Assembly (NCBI GenBank): GCA_030015575.1 | Contig: JASDDO010000001.1 | Span: 512,735,772 to 512,799,771 of the forward strand | Source: Agapanthus africanus | Taxonomy: Eukaryota > Streptophyta > Magnoliopsida > Asparagales > Amaryllidaceae | Length of the DNA: 64,000 bases | Direction: 5' to 3' | Shown: positions 22,684 through 33,376 of the stretch, one piece after another | Layout: every line of letters starts with the position of its first letter | How positions within the stretch are numbered: the first letter of the stretch is position 1 | Translations under genes and position numbers: made by a program | Notes under the pieces: model-generated | Database searches by the model: none | What the model was told of the DNA's origin: nothing | Seen by the model: the letters and a program-made list of their open reading frames with translations, nothing else

Positions 22684-23494
22684 GCACTAAGCGGGTTTAG
22701 TGCAAGTGGCAGCGTGTGTGTGGTTTAAAAATTGGTTTGTTTTGAAAAAGTGGGACCCAAGAAAAATCACCCTAAAGATGCACAGGCAACCCTAGAACTA
22801 AGGTCACCTAGGTCCAGTCTCTAGACCGCTCCTAGACTTCCAAAGGACAAGCCGCAGGATAAATCCTCTACCGCCTCCGTACTACCCTTGTAGCGAGGTA
22901 AGTGCCAGGTAAGTGGGAAGGAACCACCACAACAGTGGGCCTAATTAATAACCACTAGCCTTTGACACACTTGCCTAGGCACTACAAAAGTAATGCAGAT
23001 AAACGATAGATTACCCACGACCTTCCTCTGTCCTTATTGAGCGCGACAGTCCTTAGAGTCTGGTCTAGATATTTTTTAAATTAATGAAGGGTTGATCTAT
23101 ATGCTCGGTTTGTGATTTGTGGGGCTTAGGAAGGGTGATGAAATCCCCACCTAATCTTGATTTGGTCTTTGCCCCTTAAAGTCTGTATTAAATATGCAAA
23201 ACAAAACCAATCACAAAACTTTTGCAAAAAGATTTTTTTGAGCGGCGCGATTTTGCAAAGAATCCTGCAGAAAATAGATTTTATTGGATTTGAGAGGAGA
23301 GAGAAGGAGTTAAGAAAGATACCAGAGAAGTGTGAAACCCTAGATCTCCTGTTTCCTCAAGTCCGTGACTCCAGATTCCCTCGCAAAATTCACACACAAA
23401 TCGTTAAATATGCAATTTGCAGTTTTGTTTTAATAATGATATGAATCGTCTAAGAATTCAACACAAATAGTGAAAATAAAAAATTACGCACGTA
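22684..23494 (-). other. Athila #2 5' leader
   Basis: Between PBS and gag start, about 0.8 kb, aligning in order with the leader of element #1. It probably contains packaging signals by position only. No gene seen. Confidence 0.7.
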
Positions 23495-23512
23495 TCCCCG
23501 GCAACGGCGCCA
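23495..23512 (-). promoter_or_regulatory. PBS for tRNA-Asp, Athila #2
   Basis: Minus strand TGGCGCCGTTGCCGGGGA, two bases from the LTR end; single copy here, unlike element #1. Confidence 0.93.
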
Positions 23513-23514
23513 TT

Positions 23515-24958
23515 TGATTGACACGAAAGAGTGTGTTTGTTTGTAGTTTAACCGCAATCAGAACGGTGTAGCGCGTAGCTAGACCGAGGTGAGTACGGGT
23601 CGTCCTCTGGGAAACGTGGAACCTTTTATTTTTACTTTAGATGTGTTGAGAAAGAGAGGAGGGATAAATAATTTTATAGAATGGTTTCTAGATCTACTTT
23701 AAACAAGAATGTAAAATATAGATCTAGATTATTTTAGAGATTTAAATAATATAATAATAGGGCTTGTAGGGTTCGTTAGGATTTAGTAGTTATGGACGAT
23801 TAATTAAAAGTTACCCTTTTTATCCATTAATAGATTTAGAACTAGAACGACGGTGATGCGTGTAGATTAGGGTTTCTGGAGGGAAAAGGTAACCCTTATC
23901 TCGACACGGAACTCCGTTCATTATCTAGCCTTTACCAAAACAATCATTGATCTAATCTCTAATCGCGGTCGGAACTAGTAAAGAATTGCTAGCGCGCCCG
24001 ATTAGGATGTTAATGATTCTTTTGATAAAGTTCCTAAACTTTATAGGACTTAAAAAGGGTTTAATTATTTTCATCGTCCATTAGCCTACCCTAATCCTAC
24101 GAACCCTAACAAGCGGAGAATTACTCGCGCATGTTGGGAGAAGAAGATGAAAAGAAAGAGAGGGAAAACATAATGTAAATGCAAAGACAATTAAATAAAA
24201 TAACTACCTTTATTAATCGACTTCTTCAAACTACACTTTTAATCCATAGAAATTGATTACAACTAGTTGCTTCTCGATCTTTCCTAAGGAGGTAGTCGAA
24301 CAGTCGATGATCAGCCTGGATACGTGAGCGTCGGGAGCTTCGTGATCTCTTCGGCTTGATAGCTTTTCCAAGAGACTCTCGGTGCCTTTATATAGTGCAA
24401 ACCCAGAATCTTATTGTTGAGAAGTTGGTAAAATTCAGCAGTTATCAATCTCCCAAAATATTGCCTTCCAAATCATCATTATTGCGGTGGATCCGCGGCC
24501 CCAGGGTGGGTTTGGCCGTGGATCCGCGCTCAAGGGATGAGATCTCTTTGTCGTTTTTCTTGGGCTCTCTGATGGTGACATTTGGCAATTCCAGACACCT
24601 TTAGAATTCAGAAATCTTCTCTCGGTTGCTTCCAGACTTGGTCTCCAAGTTTGCTTCTTAATTTGGCAAGATTTCTTCAACAAATTGATTTGTTTGATAA
24701 ATTCTGCATAACAACTTCGAAAATTCTGCACAATAATCTCAAATAATATTTAGTAGACTTAGTCCTACTAGGATTTGGTCAATAGATTTATTTGCATACA
24801 TTTTCCTACCAAATGATAATTAAAGTATATTAACACATGGAAAATAATGTTTTTACACATAAACCCTCATATGTATAATATATTATAATAAAGTCCTTTT
24901 TTAATATGAAAATGGTAGGAAAAATGTACTACAAATGTGCAGTTTTATCGACTGAACA
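23515..24958 (-). repeat. 5' LTR of Athila #2
   Basis: Near-identical to 16855-18309 and adjoins the PBS. It contains the promoter copy that would be used and the slightly decayed GC-rich inverted repeat. Confidence 0.93.
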
Positions 24959-24963
24959 TATAC
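24959..24963. repeat. Target site duplication TATAC, right
   Basis: Exact partner of 16850-16854; the five-base size fits Ty3/gypsy integrase. Confidence 0.92.
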
Positions 24964-25446
24964 TATTGGATTATTTTATCTCTTGGTATTCGTATTTTTT
25001 GTAGTACGAATACGGGTATGTATATAAGGTGGGGGTATTCTAGTAATTTCATTAGAATGCTTCTAGAAGAAGACACCTCATTTTGTTTTAAATCATTTAT
25101 TTAAGTAGATAATGAGGTGTAGGGATGAGGTGTGTTAAAGCATGGCTACTTGATTTTATTTATTCATTTGTTCTAACTATTCAAGCATGCTTGGATTATT
25201 TCTATTAGAAATAATATGCTTGATTTTTTTGAAAGACCTAGCCATTCTTCAAGTGTTGCTTCATTCTACACTTAGCTTTCTCTTTCCTCATTTGCTCTCT
25301 TCTTCTTTCTCAAACCCAAATCCTCTCATGAGTTGAGAAACCTAGGGTTTATAAGATAAACTAATCCATTAACACATTCTTCATCCACTAAACCATCTAG
25401 ATTAGCAAACTAAGTGCTTTAGTTACCTCAAGTTTGAGGTTGGAGT
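24964..25446 (+). repeat. Copia D LTR, right part
   Basis: Continues the LTR interrupted at 16854. The sequence ggattattttatctc followed by attcgtattttttg parallels the 14600-14660 region of copia C. It ends abruptly at 25446 where an Athila LTR end begins, so the LTR end and the rest of copia D are missing. Confidence 0.75.
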
Positions 25447-25515
25447 GTTCATATCAGAATTTTGCACTTTTATACCACCCATTCTTGATCGCATTGCATA
25501 TATGTAGGTACTTTT
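25447..25515 (+). repeat. Athila LTR 5'-end fragment, part 1
   Basis: tgttcatatcagaattttgc followed by accacccattctt and gtaggtactttt matches the first 70 bases of the Athila #3 LTR at 61849. It continues at 27783 after removal of the solo LTR and one CTTTT copy. The last five bases (25511-25515, ctttt) are the left target duplication. Confidence 0.8.
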
Positions 25516-27777
25516 TGAAAGTATGTCTTAGAACCTCTACTAGATTTATACAAGAATCAAGTATGCAATTTTTTTAAAAAATAGAGTGCTAAGCTATACT
25601 AATATAGAATCGAACTTGAGAATTAGGGTTTAGTAGCAAGAATACAAGTTCTAAACTAAGTGATGGAGGTTTACAACCTTCGTAGACCGGTCCTTCACTT
25701 CTAAATCTCCAAGTAGTAGTCGCTAGAACTCTTCTTGGACTCCACTTAAAGAAAGGATCGAGCTTGCTTGAAGTCTTCGAAGCCGAAGATGATTCACCTT
25801 GAAGTCTCTCTCACTCAAGCTCACTCTTCACTAATCAAGATATTAGTGAAGCAAACAACCTATACTAAAGGGCTAGAATGTAGGTTGATGAAGAAGGAAT
25901 TTTACTCACAAATTTTTCTTCTTTTTCTTTTCTTTTCTCAACTCAAGAAAACCTAAAGAGGAAGAAGAAGGAGATGAACTTAGATGAAGAGAGAGAGAGA
26001 GCCATGAGGTGAACCGATGAGATGGTGGGAAAATATCTCTGAATAAAACAAAGAGAACGGGGTGAGTCATGGTTTCTCAAAGCTTCCATAAGCATCCAAG
26101 AATTATAACTCATTTCCATTTTCTTTAATTCATAAATCAATCCATTTTCTACACATCAAAGTCTCATGTGTGATTCTCATACATCCTAGTTCTATGTATC
26201 ATCAACCATGGTACAATAAAAAAATACATATAATTATATATATCACACACATATATATTAATATGTATAAAGAGAAGAAAATCTTTAGTGAGCTATATTA
26301 GTTAATATATATGTATATATCAAATATATTAATATATATCAAATTATTAAATCAACATTTGATTCAATAATCCGGTTATACCATATATAACCGACTAATA
26401 TCATTTATATATATGTATATCATATTATCAAATCAACACTTGATTAAATAATCCGATTATATCACATATAACAGACTAATATTCAATACTAGATATTAAG
26501 TCAACACTTAATTCAATAATCCGGTCATATCATATATAACCGACCAGTATCAAATATATATACATATAACAAACTATTGAATCAACACTTGATTCAATAA
26601 TCCGGTTATATCACATATAACCTAACCGATATCAAATATCGCAAGAATAGAATACGGTATCACATACTCATATTTAATCAAGCTCCTGCACATATCTCTA
26701 TATGTACCCTATTTCGTTTCGCTTGAACCGGGAAACTTCTGCGTGGGACTCTAAAGACTCGTCAATACGCCAGCAAAAGGTAATGATCATATCAGTTATC
26801 CACAAGCTGTCAGCGGTACTAGCTGGATGTAAAGGCTACCCAGGTATTGAGTGAATAGAAGATCAACAAGCAAGCTGGTCCAAACTCCTGTGAAGCCTAT
26901 AAGCAACACTTACCTTACAGTCCGGTCTCTTCGTCTGATACGTTGCATATCGAGTCTAGGGTGGAATCGTCAGACCCCAGTAACTTGATAAGTCATGCCG
27001 ATGTGTGTCCTATAACCATTCGAGAAACTACTGATAACGCTTACATGTAAATCTCACCAGCTCTGGCCAGGGACTTGCTGTTATAGCCAATCGAGCATAG
27101 CACAACATCAACTCCCAATACCGGGAGAGACGAAATCTCTCCTATCGCTCACTGCCTCCATGTGACTCGGGACTGTACCCAAAATCCACCTGTTTGCAAG
27201 ACTCCTTTGAGCCGTGGTAGGGAGGAAATCAAAGCACAGTGTGAACCACACAAGACACTATGACGATCTCGGGTCTACAGACTAACTTGTATATGTGTCA
27301 CCAGAGAACCGCTATCTAACGATAGGTATGGTACTATCTAGGAGTTCTCGGCGAGTCCTGTTCGGTGTACCCATTCTCCAATGAGAATCTATGTACAATC
27401 TTTCATGTCAAATACCAATAGTTGTGTGATCAACCATCGCCCCATATAGGGTCAAGAAACGTATACACTAGTCTACTCTGGAACATCGATGCCCTATCTT
27501 GATACTCCCTCTACTAGGAACTGTTAAAGGATGTTCTTGCGGACTACACAAGCCCCACTAGTATGATCTGCATCATATTCCTGGTAGTCAAGCTTACTTC
27601 CTAAGGGCTTTATCAACATGTAGCAGAGAGACAGTATAATAATACAAGTGTACATGTTAAGATAAAGAGCAACCAGATAGCATACTATCATGTCGAGCAA
27701 GAAAGTCCTTTAAATATATGTCCAAGCATCTACTGTATCATACAATAATAGCCTTTAGGGCATACATATTCCTAACA
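25516..27777 (-). repeat. Solo copia LTR with CTTTT target duplication
   Basis: The minus-strand start TGTTAGGAATATGTATGCCC at 27777 and end CTTTCA at 25516 correspond to both ends of the LTR at 56015-58204. The flanks are ctttt (25511-25515) and ctttt (27778-27782). No polypurine tract or PBS adjoins, so this is a solo LTR left by LTR-LTR recombination. It contains runs of tgattyaataatccggttat-type short repeats near 26350-26640. Confidence 0.9.
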
Positions 27778-27782
27778 CTTTT

Positions 27783-27798
27783 GATCTATGTTTGCTAC
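27783..27798 (+). repeat. Athila LTR 5'-end fragment, part 2
   Basis: gatctatgtttgctac continues part 1 as in Athila #3 (aatccgtgtttgctac). It then switches to Tat LTR sequence at about 27799 with two to three bases of overlap. Confidence 0.75.
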
Positions 27799-27971
27799 AG
27801 CGTCCCCACAATGAAAAACCCCTCGCAAAAGAGGGGGAATCTGACAAAGTCTGCTACAACGGCCGCATCCATCTAAACCTTCGATATAGGGTGCCATAAA
27901 TCAACTTGGTTTTTTCAGAGAGGTGGACGGATAAAACCAAATAGTATCTGCCCCCAAATTCAGGCAAGACG
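27799..27971 (-). repeat. Tat-like LTR fragment, about 170 bp
   Basis: The reverse complement matches 36869-37024 and 48650-48822 (cgtcttgcctgaat, gggggcagatactatttgg, gtccccaca). It lacks the terminal bases of that LTR and has no target duplication, so it arrived by rearrangement rather than insertion of a full element. Confidence 0.8.
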
Positions 27972-28321
27972 ATCCATCCCAGTTCGTCTCTATTTTCAGT
28001 GGTAAACACCTGTAATAAATTACAGATATAAGATCCTAATCCGGTATCTGGTACCCAGGAGGTAAGACTGACCGAAAAACAGTTCTCAATAATAAGAACA
28101 CCTGAAGGAGACGCAATAGTACGCTTATTCTTCACCGGGGTCATCAAGGAATTCATGTAATTCTCTTTCCCCTGCTCATGCTCGTGACATTTTTCACAAG
28201 CCAGAGCCGAACCGACATTCCTTAGCCCTGAATAAGAATTTGAGTCGGTCAAGTCATACATTTTATTATCTTGAAAAAGACATGACATGGTAGCTACAAT
28301 TAGGAGAGAGAAAAGAAACAC
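27972..28321 (-). pseudogene. Copia E gag remnant and protease start
   Basis: The minus-strand frame from 28321 aligns with the plus-strand copia protein at 60530. Shared parts are DN-M-DLT near the start, a CHEHEQG degenerate zinc knuckle, ASPSGVLIIENCFSVS and VPDTGLGSYICNLL with the protease DTG. At about 27972 the frame runs without a stop into the Tat LTR fragment and ends near 27854, giving a chimeric tail. The rest of protease, integrase and RT of this copia are missing at this point. Confidence 0.85.
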
Positions 28322-28619
28322 TCAGCGTATGCTCTTGCAAATTTAGATTGGCTATTATTTTATCTAAACATGATGGCTCCCATTGTTTTCTCGAATTCTC
28401 CTTCAAACCTTAAAAGGAGAACAAGTCGGGATCATGTAAGCTTTATAAGTTCGCTAACCGTTCAGCCAAGCAAGTGTTGGTACTCCGAGGGAGGCTCCCT
28501 GTGCTTTCGCACGGACCTAATTAAACAACCTCGTTTCCGCAGAGACATAACCCCGATAACTCCTTTCTAGACACCTGATGGGTTAGCTAGTCATGAAGTG
28601 AAAATCTCCCGGGAGTAAT
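28322..28619 (-). other. Copia E leader, segment 1
   Basis: Reverse complement of the leader end of copia B (60270-60500), with shared phrases such as taattaaacaacctcgtttc and agacataacccc. It is interrupted at 28620 by the chromovirus and resumes at 36590. Positions 28615-28619 are the GTAAT target duplication. Confidence 0.8.
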
Positions 28620-28837
28620 TGTAACAACCCCAAATTTCCGATACAAATTTTTCAAAATATTTTTTTCAAAAATTCATAAAGGAGTATTTCAATATATAAG
28701 TAATTATTTTGTTTTTAAATAACTCCATTTTTAGTGTACATAAAATTGTTTTAAAATTAAAGTATACTTGGGGTATTTAATGTTGCTGTTACCACTTTAA
28801 GTAATTATTTCACACCATAATTACAAGAAAGAGTTTG

Positions 28838-28893
28838 TAGCTCATTGGTAACACCTTGCACTGCTGAACCAAGCCACCAGAGTTCAAATCCCC
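28838..28893 (+). other. tRNA-like sequence with A-box and B-box
   Basis: tagctcattggtaacac matches the Pol III A-box consensus, and agttcaaatcccc about 32 bases downstream matches the B-box. T-runs follow at about 28905-28922. It resembles the head of a tRNA-derived SINE. It lies within U3 of both LTRs (second copy 33624-33677), so it travels with the element. It is not a functional tRNA gene: the acceptor stem does not pair. Confidence 0.5.
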
Positions 28894-29287
28894 TGCCTCA
28901 CATTATTTTTATATTGTTTTTGTTTTAAATCCTTTGGAAGCCCAACAGTCCAAACACCATAACTCCCAAAACTTGAACTAAACATAAAAAACTAAAAATA
29001 CCAGAGCCTACCCCACGAGACCCCCAACCCCCCGACCGGCGAACTCGGCCCGAATCGGCCAACTCGGCCAACGGACCGGCCGACTTGGCCTACCGCTGCC
29101 GGCCAGAGTTGCCGATTCCGGCAAGGTGTCAAAATGAAAAATGTGTCTTTTGAGCTTCTTTAACCCCTGCACACACCATTTATTTAGATCGGTACCCGAA
29201 TCTTAAATATCCCCCATTTACTACAATTCTTAATGATTTTCTATAATTTTTACAATTTTTTTAATTAAAAACCTTTCACCTACCCTA

Positions 29288-29298
29288 CCCTATAAATA
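29288..29298 (+). promoter_or_regulatory. Putative TATA box of chromovirus LTR
   Basis: cctataaatac between CT-rich segments; the same sequence stands in the 3' LTR near 34087-34097. The likely start site is about 30 bases downstream. Confidence 0.65.
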
Positions 29299-31804
29299 CA
29301 CCCCCTACCCTCTACCCTCTCATCCCAAAACTCTAAGCTTACTTTCTCAAAATTTTCCAAGAAGTGTGTACTTTGAAAACAAGTTTGCGGCGAAACTCCG
29401 ACGAAATTCCGGCGGGAATTTCGGCGACGTTTTTAGAAACAACCGGCGACAAAGCAACGCCTCGGCAACTCCTTTAGTTCCCCATACACTCCTTTACCTA
29501 ATCGAAACCCTAAGTCCCATTCTATCCCCCTTTCTATTTCTCTAAAATACGAAATTACGAAACCCGACGGAATCGGAACAAATCCGATTTTCGATTCAGT
29601 TTTCTATAAAATTTCACTTCTAACCAATTCAATCATGCTTAAACATCTTATTGTTGACTATTAAACTTTTAAAAATCAATTTGAATAAGTTTCATCACAT
29701 GAAATGATAACCTTTCCAATTTATCGTATTTTTCACTTTAATACCATAATGTTTCGATTTCACATTTAACCCCTTAACTTTGCTATACATTTAAAGTAGA
29801 ACACGAGATAATGACCTACCTCCACACACACGCAAACACAACCCTAAAATGATATCATCAAAACTTAGAATACGATAAAAACAATACTTTCATTTAAATA
29901 CCATTTTCTTAATAAAATCAATTCTAAAAGTTTGGCTTTGATACACTTTTAAATAAATACCTATTATTAGGAAAACACGATAAGTTGTGGACATCGATCG
30001 TTTATCTAAATCTGACTTTGTGGTGTCTAGGCAAGGCAAGTGAGCAAAGGTAACTTTAAAAGGCCCGTCTCACGATTCGTGAGCGGGTCTCTCCTTTCCT
30101 CATTTGTACTTACCAGGCCACAATTGGCAGTGAAGAGGTGATTTGAGGCTTCTAACGACTTGTCATTTAGACCATTTAAAAATAGGGTAGTTGACTTAGG
30201 AAACCCTAGATTCTAAAATACGGAAAATTACACCTTTGCAAATAAATACCTTTCACTTTATAAAACTGTTTTCGAAAGGATTAGTATTTTACAATCTTTG
30301 CAAAGCGCCGCTACAACCCACCTTTGGAGAACCCGTTAGGGATAGTACGGTTTATCGTGCACCCTCGGGCTTAGTAGTGCGAGATTCAGACCTCCGCAAA
30401 AAGCATTCGGTCTCAAAAGGTTTAAAATACGACATCTTAAGAAAATAAGATTTTTGGAATATAAAATATTTATTAAAAATTATTTTTGTATAAACATATG
30501 TATATTTATCGTTTAAATATCTATTTTATTATAATATAAATTTTCCACCTGTTCCTAAAAATCACAAGAATAAATTTTACATTAAAATACCATGAACTTC
30601 AAATAATCAATATTACAGATAAATACCATTATTTATAAAACTAGGATATTTTCAGTAGAAATATCACAACATAAGATCCACCCTCATTACAACTCTAAAG
30701 ACAAACAATAAATACTTGAGGTGTATTTTGAAAAGCATATAAAAGTATTTTTACATAAAAACCCCTCAAGTTTTATAAATTACCCTAAGGACCCTGGCAA
30801 TTATAAGACTTCGATTCATATTTCTGATTGTCTGACTCGGGTTTGAGTCTGATTAATCTGACTTGAACATGATTCAAGTCAATCTATAAACTACAATATT
30901 CCAATTCAATATGAACACATGAATCCATGAATACAATTATCAATTTATACAACTTGACCGAACCGAACCATGGATATATATTCCTTTTACATGATTCTCA
31001 GTATTCTATTTACATAGCTCTACGGTTATAACTGTTTCCTGATATCATAGTTTCGGTGAGTCAGTCAGTCACTCATACAATCAATACAATTTACAAGATA
31101 ACAATACAAACAAGACATCGCGGGGTTTAAAAGGGTACACTGGTACGGAATATGTTAAAGGTGGCACGAGGTGGCACTTAAGACGTAATTACATCCATGC
31201 CGTTGTTCCGTGGTATTATCGACGGAGCCTTGTACTACAGGTTACCAAGGTCTCCGGTGTAAGTGGGACTCCCCTCGTATACACTGGCATCTTATGTACC
31301 AGGCTACAAACAACAGCGTTAATACAACATTACAATATTATAATACAACATTAAAACTACTCTCTCTCTCTCTCTTACTCTCTGTCTATTTCTTCCTTAT
31401 CTTTGGGACTTACCGAGCGATCTGTTCGCTGACGACATTCTATTTCTTTCTTCTTTGAATATCGTCAGGTGGTTTGGACCCGGCGGAGATCGAGCTATCT
31501 CAATAAGACTTGGAGCAGTTTGCCGAAGACCCTGCACTTTAGTTTCATTGTATACTTTTCCTTTCTGTATTTTTCATTTCCTGTTATGCCACTGTTTAGA
31601 CATCATTTTATTTCAGTTGTATTTCCTTTTCATGTATTGTACAAAAGAATGTTAATAAATAAAAGTTGATGTTCCTTTTATTTCTTGTCTCTTGTGTATT
31701 TATTTTATATTACTTAGACACGCTTAGCGTATGTACTTCTGAGTATATACGTAGTGGGCCTCGTCGCGTCCCCTCCGCCCTATACCGGGAAGCGGGGCGT
31801 GACA

Positions 31805-32012
31805 GGTTTTGTTGGCGGCCCATGCATGTCAGAGCTGTATGAAACCCTATCATGCAGTTCTGTTTTACGTGAACAACCTAAGTAATATAACACAAGAACC
31901 AGCAACTAAAACATTCTTTACAATTCATGTTCCTTGAATCTTATAATTTCATATTCCTTGAATCTTATCATTTCATTTGAATCTGTCCTAACCCAAATTT
32001 TTCTTCAGGGTT
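31805..32012 (+). other. Chromovirus leader
   Basis: Follows the 5' LTR. A weak Met-type PBS-like word, catgtcagagctg, stands near 31826, displaced and degenerate compared with tggtatcagagc. No gene seen. Confidence 0.5.
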
Positions 32013-33065
32013 ATGGATTCCCCGAACAACACCGGCACCAATGTCAACAACACACCTCCAACTCCAGCACTACCTCTCACACCAGCTGTTCCTGCTCTAC
32101 TCAATGAGCAAACGGTTCTGCTTGAGGCAATCCGCAGCCTCCTAGAGGGACAGCAGCAGCTCTTGAACCGTCCCGAGACTGAAGCACCTGGGGTGAAGCA
32201 ATTCAGAGCCTTACATCCCAAACAGTTCTCAGGAAAGGGGAGCCCACTGGAAGTTGAGGAGTGGGTTCAAAGCACAGAGGATGATCTGGCGGCGGCACAA
32301 GTGCCAGAAATAGCTTAGGTCCGAGTTGCAAAGCTGCAACTCACGGACAATTCACGGAACTGGTGGAAGGCGGAAGAAAGCCGTCTTGAACAGCCTATTG
32401 AATGGAAGACTTTTCGCGAGAAGTTCGACGCGAAATACTTCCCTGTAACTGCCAGGTTTGCCATGAAACAACAGTTCATTCATCTACAACAAGGTTCAAT
32501 GTGGGACAAGTCAGTAGATGAGTATGACGCTGAATTCACCATGCTCAGTCGGTAAGATATGTCACAGTATTTCAAATTTTTGATATCACATACTACAAAA
32601 CTAACACAAGACCGTAACAGATTTGCGGCACACCTGATACCGACGGATGAGATCAAAGCCCGTCGATTTCAACAAGGTTTGGACATGGAAATCCAGGCTG
32701 CACTAGCCACAGAGAAATTTCCAACTCATAAAGATGCTCTAGAAGCTGCCCGCAGTTATGAGGCAGTGATAAAGGCAAGGGGCAGACCTCAGTCTGCAGG
32801 AGTAAAACGTCCTGCCACTCAAATGGCAGGAGGGGCCTCTTCAAGGCCAGCTGTTGAACTCAGAAGACTGGAAGAAGTTAAGGATCGGCCAAGACCCGAT
32901 TTTTGCTTTTATTGTAAGAGGGAAGGATGCTTGTGGAAGGACTGTAGGAGCGCAAAAGGCCTATACTTGGTTTGTGGCGCGTCCAATCACGGAATTGGAA
33001 ACTATCCTTATAGACGCAACCCAGCACACACACCCGCCAACTACCCGCAGCAGCCAGCTATCTAG
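32013..33065 (+). pseudogene. Chromovirus gag with two in-frame stops
   Basis: A single plus-strand frame from the ATG at 32013 to 33065, interrupted by TAG (32316-32318) and TAA (32553-32555). Gag features are FSGKGSPLEVEEWV, WWKAEESRL, WKTFREKFDAKYFP, then FQQGLDMEIQAAL, RSYEAVIKARG and a zinc knuckle CFYCKREGCLWKDC. The knuckle histidine is replaced by cysteine, so metal binding is doubtful. The codons around the two stops remain gag-like, so they are late single-base changes. This is the structural protein of the particle. Confidence 0.88.
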
Positions 33066-33376
33066 GCTCCTGCAACTCATCCTGCACTCCAAGCACTACC
33101 TCCACGTGGATTCCCTGCTCAGCCAAATCGCCAATTCCATCAGGCACTGAGAAACATGCCTCGAGTATAGGGGAATATGCCTCTAGCTAGGAGGAACATG
33201 CCGAGACGCCAGGTATACAATTTGGCGGCCGTAGAAGCTGATACGGTTGGTCAGGATAATCCTGGTAATTCTCTTCAAATTTTTTCACACACTTGCATCA
33301 TTTTTCACTTTCCTTGAATCTGTTACACTTTTCTTTTAAAAATTTCGAGGACGAAATTTTTGTAAAGAGGGTAGAA
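33066..33376 (+). other. Gag tail, pol deletion joint and polypurine tract
   Basis: Gag-like residues (RRQVYNLAAVEAD) end near 33255 and are followed at once by the non-coding tail that normally follows pol, with ttcgaggacgaaattttt and the polypurine tract aaagagggtaga (33364-33375). All enzymatic domains are therefore deleted between about 33255 and 33300. Confidence 0.75.

Larger units (their letters stand above)
16855..24958 (-). mobile_element. Athila-type element #2, complete but pol-less
   Basis: Two LTRs (16855-18309 and 23515-24958), a tRNA-Asp PBS and matching TATAC target duplications define a full element of about 8.1 kb on the minus strand. The internal 5.2 kb holds one intact Gag-protease frame. 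I find no RT, RNase H or integrase. The LTRs differ by roughly 15 substitutions and one short indel by eye, pointing to a recent insertion. This fits the non-autonomous class known in plants as terminal-repeat retrotransposons with a GAG domain. Movement would need RT and integrase from an autonomous Athila relative. Confidence 0.93.
28620..31804 (+). repeat. 5' LTR of chromovirus element
   Basis: Starts TGTAACAACCCCAAATTTCC and ends ggggcgtgaca, about 3.2 kb. It contains a TATA box (29288-29298) and, upstream of that, a tRNA-like stretch (28838-28893). The GC-rich segment 29030-29130 has repeated ccgac/ggccaactcgg words. Confidence 0.92.

Noticed and set aside
30236-30448. 70-codon frame repeated in both chromovirus LTRs (also 35030-35242)
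   Set aside because: Conserved only because the LTRs are similar; no domain, and it lies in the R-U5 part of a non-coding LTR.
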